From NCBI GenBank assembly GCA_029240815.1, contig JARDZO010000318.1:1-5760 (forward strand): a DNA stretch of 5,760 nucleotides, given 5' to 3'. Of this stretch, positions 4,909 to 5,760 are shown one piece after another. The stretch is from Brevibacillus sp. (lineage in GTDB: Bacteria; Bacillota; Bacilli; Brevibacillales; Brevibacillaceae). Under the pieces are notes generated by a model. That model was given only the letters and a program-made list of their open reading frames with translations. It did not search any database and was not told the DNA's origin. Both the position numbers and the translations under genes were made by a program. Numbering within the stretch: the first letter of the stretch is position 1; every line of letters starts with the position of its first letter.

Positions 4909-5760
4909 CGTACGCTCCCTCCTACAACCAGACTCGCGTCCAATGCCTCGCACAAATCGGCAATCAGGTCATCTGGATGCTCAATGCCTACGGAGAGTCG
5001 GAGCAATCGGTCACATACCCCCACATACTCCCGAATCTCAATCGGGATATCTGCGTGCGTCTGCGTCGCCGGGTATGTACACAGCGACTCAACACCGCCC
5101 AAGCTTTCAGCAAACGAAACGATGCTCAAGTTTTTTAGGAATGGCTTTACTTGTTCGGCCGAATGGACACGGAAGGAAACCATTCCGCTAAATCCGCTCG
5201 ATTGCTTTTGTTGTATATCATGACCAGGGTGCTCTGGCAACCCAGGGTAAAAGACTTCTTTCACTGCCGGATGTTCACGTAGCTTGTTTGCAACGGCAAA
5301 CGCATTCGTCTGGTGACGTTCCATGCGCAGCGCCAACGTTTTCATCCCGCGCAAGAGGAGCCAGCTATCTTGCGGACCCAACACGGCACCGATTGAATTA
5401 TGCAAAAACCGGATTTTTTCCGACAACTCTTGCCCTTTTGCCACGATCAGACCGGCAAGCACGTCATTATGTCCGCCCAAATACTTCGTCGCACTGTGCA
5501 GGACGATATCCGCTCCCAACTCAAGTGGTCGTTGACAATAAGGGGTCATGAACGTATTGTCTACAATCGTCAGCAGCCCATGACGTTTTGCCAGCTGCGC
5601 GACTTCAGTGATATCCGTAATCTGGATCAGCGGGTTGGTCGGCGTCTCCACGAAAACAGCTTTTGTCTTTGGTTTCACTGCCTTTTCCAACGATTCCAGA
5701 TCACGCAAATCGACATAGCTAAATGTGAGTCCGTACCGGGACAGCACTTGCTCGAAAAGT
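4905..5760 (-). CDS. metI: Cystathionine gamma-synthase / O-acylhomoserine thiolyase (MetI-like), 5' end missing
   Basis: The C-terminal 284 residues of a paralogue of the next gene; the frame stays open to the window edge (LFEQVLSRYG at the start), so the true start and the Tyr/Arg phosphate-binding segment are outside. It would form cystathionine from cysteine and an O-acylhomoserine (the acetyl ester in Bacillus). Key residues seen are the Asp of VDNTF (codon 5559-5561), the PLP lysine in HSATKYLGGH (codon 5484-5486) and the Arg of LRLSVG (codon 4998-5000). The SLGGVESLCTYPATQTHADIP region (the segment is one residue longer than I write here: see codons near 5030-5105) matches MetI more than MetC. 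The gene order, synthase first then lyase, is that of B. subtilis metI-metC. That operon has a SAM riboswitch upstream; any here would be beyond base 5760. The stop TGA (4907-4905) overlaps the next ATG. Confidence 0.87.
   Translation of the reverse strand, partial: LFEQVLSRYGLTFSYVDLRDLESLEKAVKPKTKAVFVETPTNPLIQITDITEVAQLAKRHGLLTIVDNTFMTPYCQRPLELGADIVLHSATKYLGGHNDVLAGLIVAKGQELSEKIRFLHNSIGAVLGPQDSWLLLRGMKTLALRMERHQTNAFAVANKLREHPAVKEVFYPGLPEHPGHDIQQKQSSGFSGMVSFRVHSAEQVKPFLKNLSIVSFAESLGGVESLCTYPATQTHADIPIEIREYVGVCDRLLRLSVGIEHPDDLIADLCEALDASLVVGGSVR

Noticed and set aside
4810..5223. Plus-strand open frame of 137 codons opposite the metI-metC junction
   Set aside because: It lies antisense to two well-supported PLP enzyme genes, is Ser/Arg/Thr-rich as expected for an antisense frame, and has no start signal.
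4905..5760. SAM riboswitch expected for a metI-metC operon
   Set aside because: It would precede the metI start, which lies beyond the window. Nothing resembling it occurs inside.

Overview
The window looks like the chromosome of an endospore-forming Firmicute. The gene content (a PIN-PhoH protein of the YlaK type next to a YhcN/YlaJ-family spore lipoprotein, and a metI-metC pair), strong AGGAGG-type ribosome binding sites and a medium G+C content fit Paenibacillaceae, most likely Brevibacillus. The genus is an inference from memory of these families; no database was consulted.

Layout. (1) Bases 1-599, minus strand: a 148-residue three-helix membrane protein of unknown function, followed 72 bases later by the first 26 codons of a lipoprotein that leaves the window. 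The two are probably cotranscribed. (2) Bases 738-1214, plus strand: a DinB-like four-helix metal-binding protein. (3) Bases 1215-1548: a 334-base gap without a convincing gene. It holds two hairpins that both have their better U-tract on the minus strand, and a 197-base element closed by a 14-bp inverted repeat (1312-1325 with 1495-1508) that can fold as a multibranched RNA on the minus strand. This is the most unexplained part of the window. (4) Bases 1549-2883, minus strand: a complete PIN-PhoH ATPase/RNase with a TTG start. (5) Bases 3065-3679, plus strand, divergent from phoH: a YlaJ-type lipoprotein, probably started at GTG and perhaps read from a forespore sigma factor promoter. (6) Bases 3701-3743: a bidirectional terminator between convergent genes; it contains the last codons of the minus-strand gene. 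(7) Bases 3718-5760, minus strand: two PLP-dependent transsulfuration enzymes in an ATGA-overlapping operon. The upstream one (5' end beyond the window) resembles MetI, cystathionine gamma-synthase; the downstream one resembles MetC, cystathionine beta-lyase.

How the genes work together. MetI would join an O-acylated homoserine to cysteine to form cystathionine, and MetC would cleave cystathionine to homocysteine for methionine synthesis. The PhoH and YlaJ genes share an intergenic control region of about 180 bases. No mobile element with a recognisable transposase, no CRISPR array, and no tRNA or rRNA gene was seen. Apart from the 197-base element, the region looks like ordinary chromosomal backbone.
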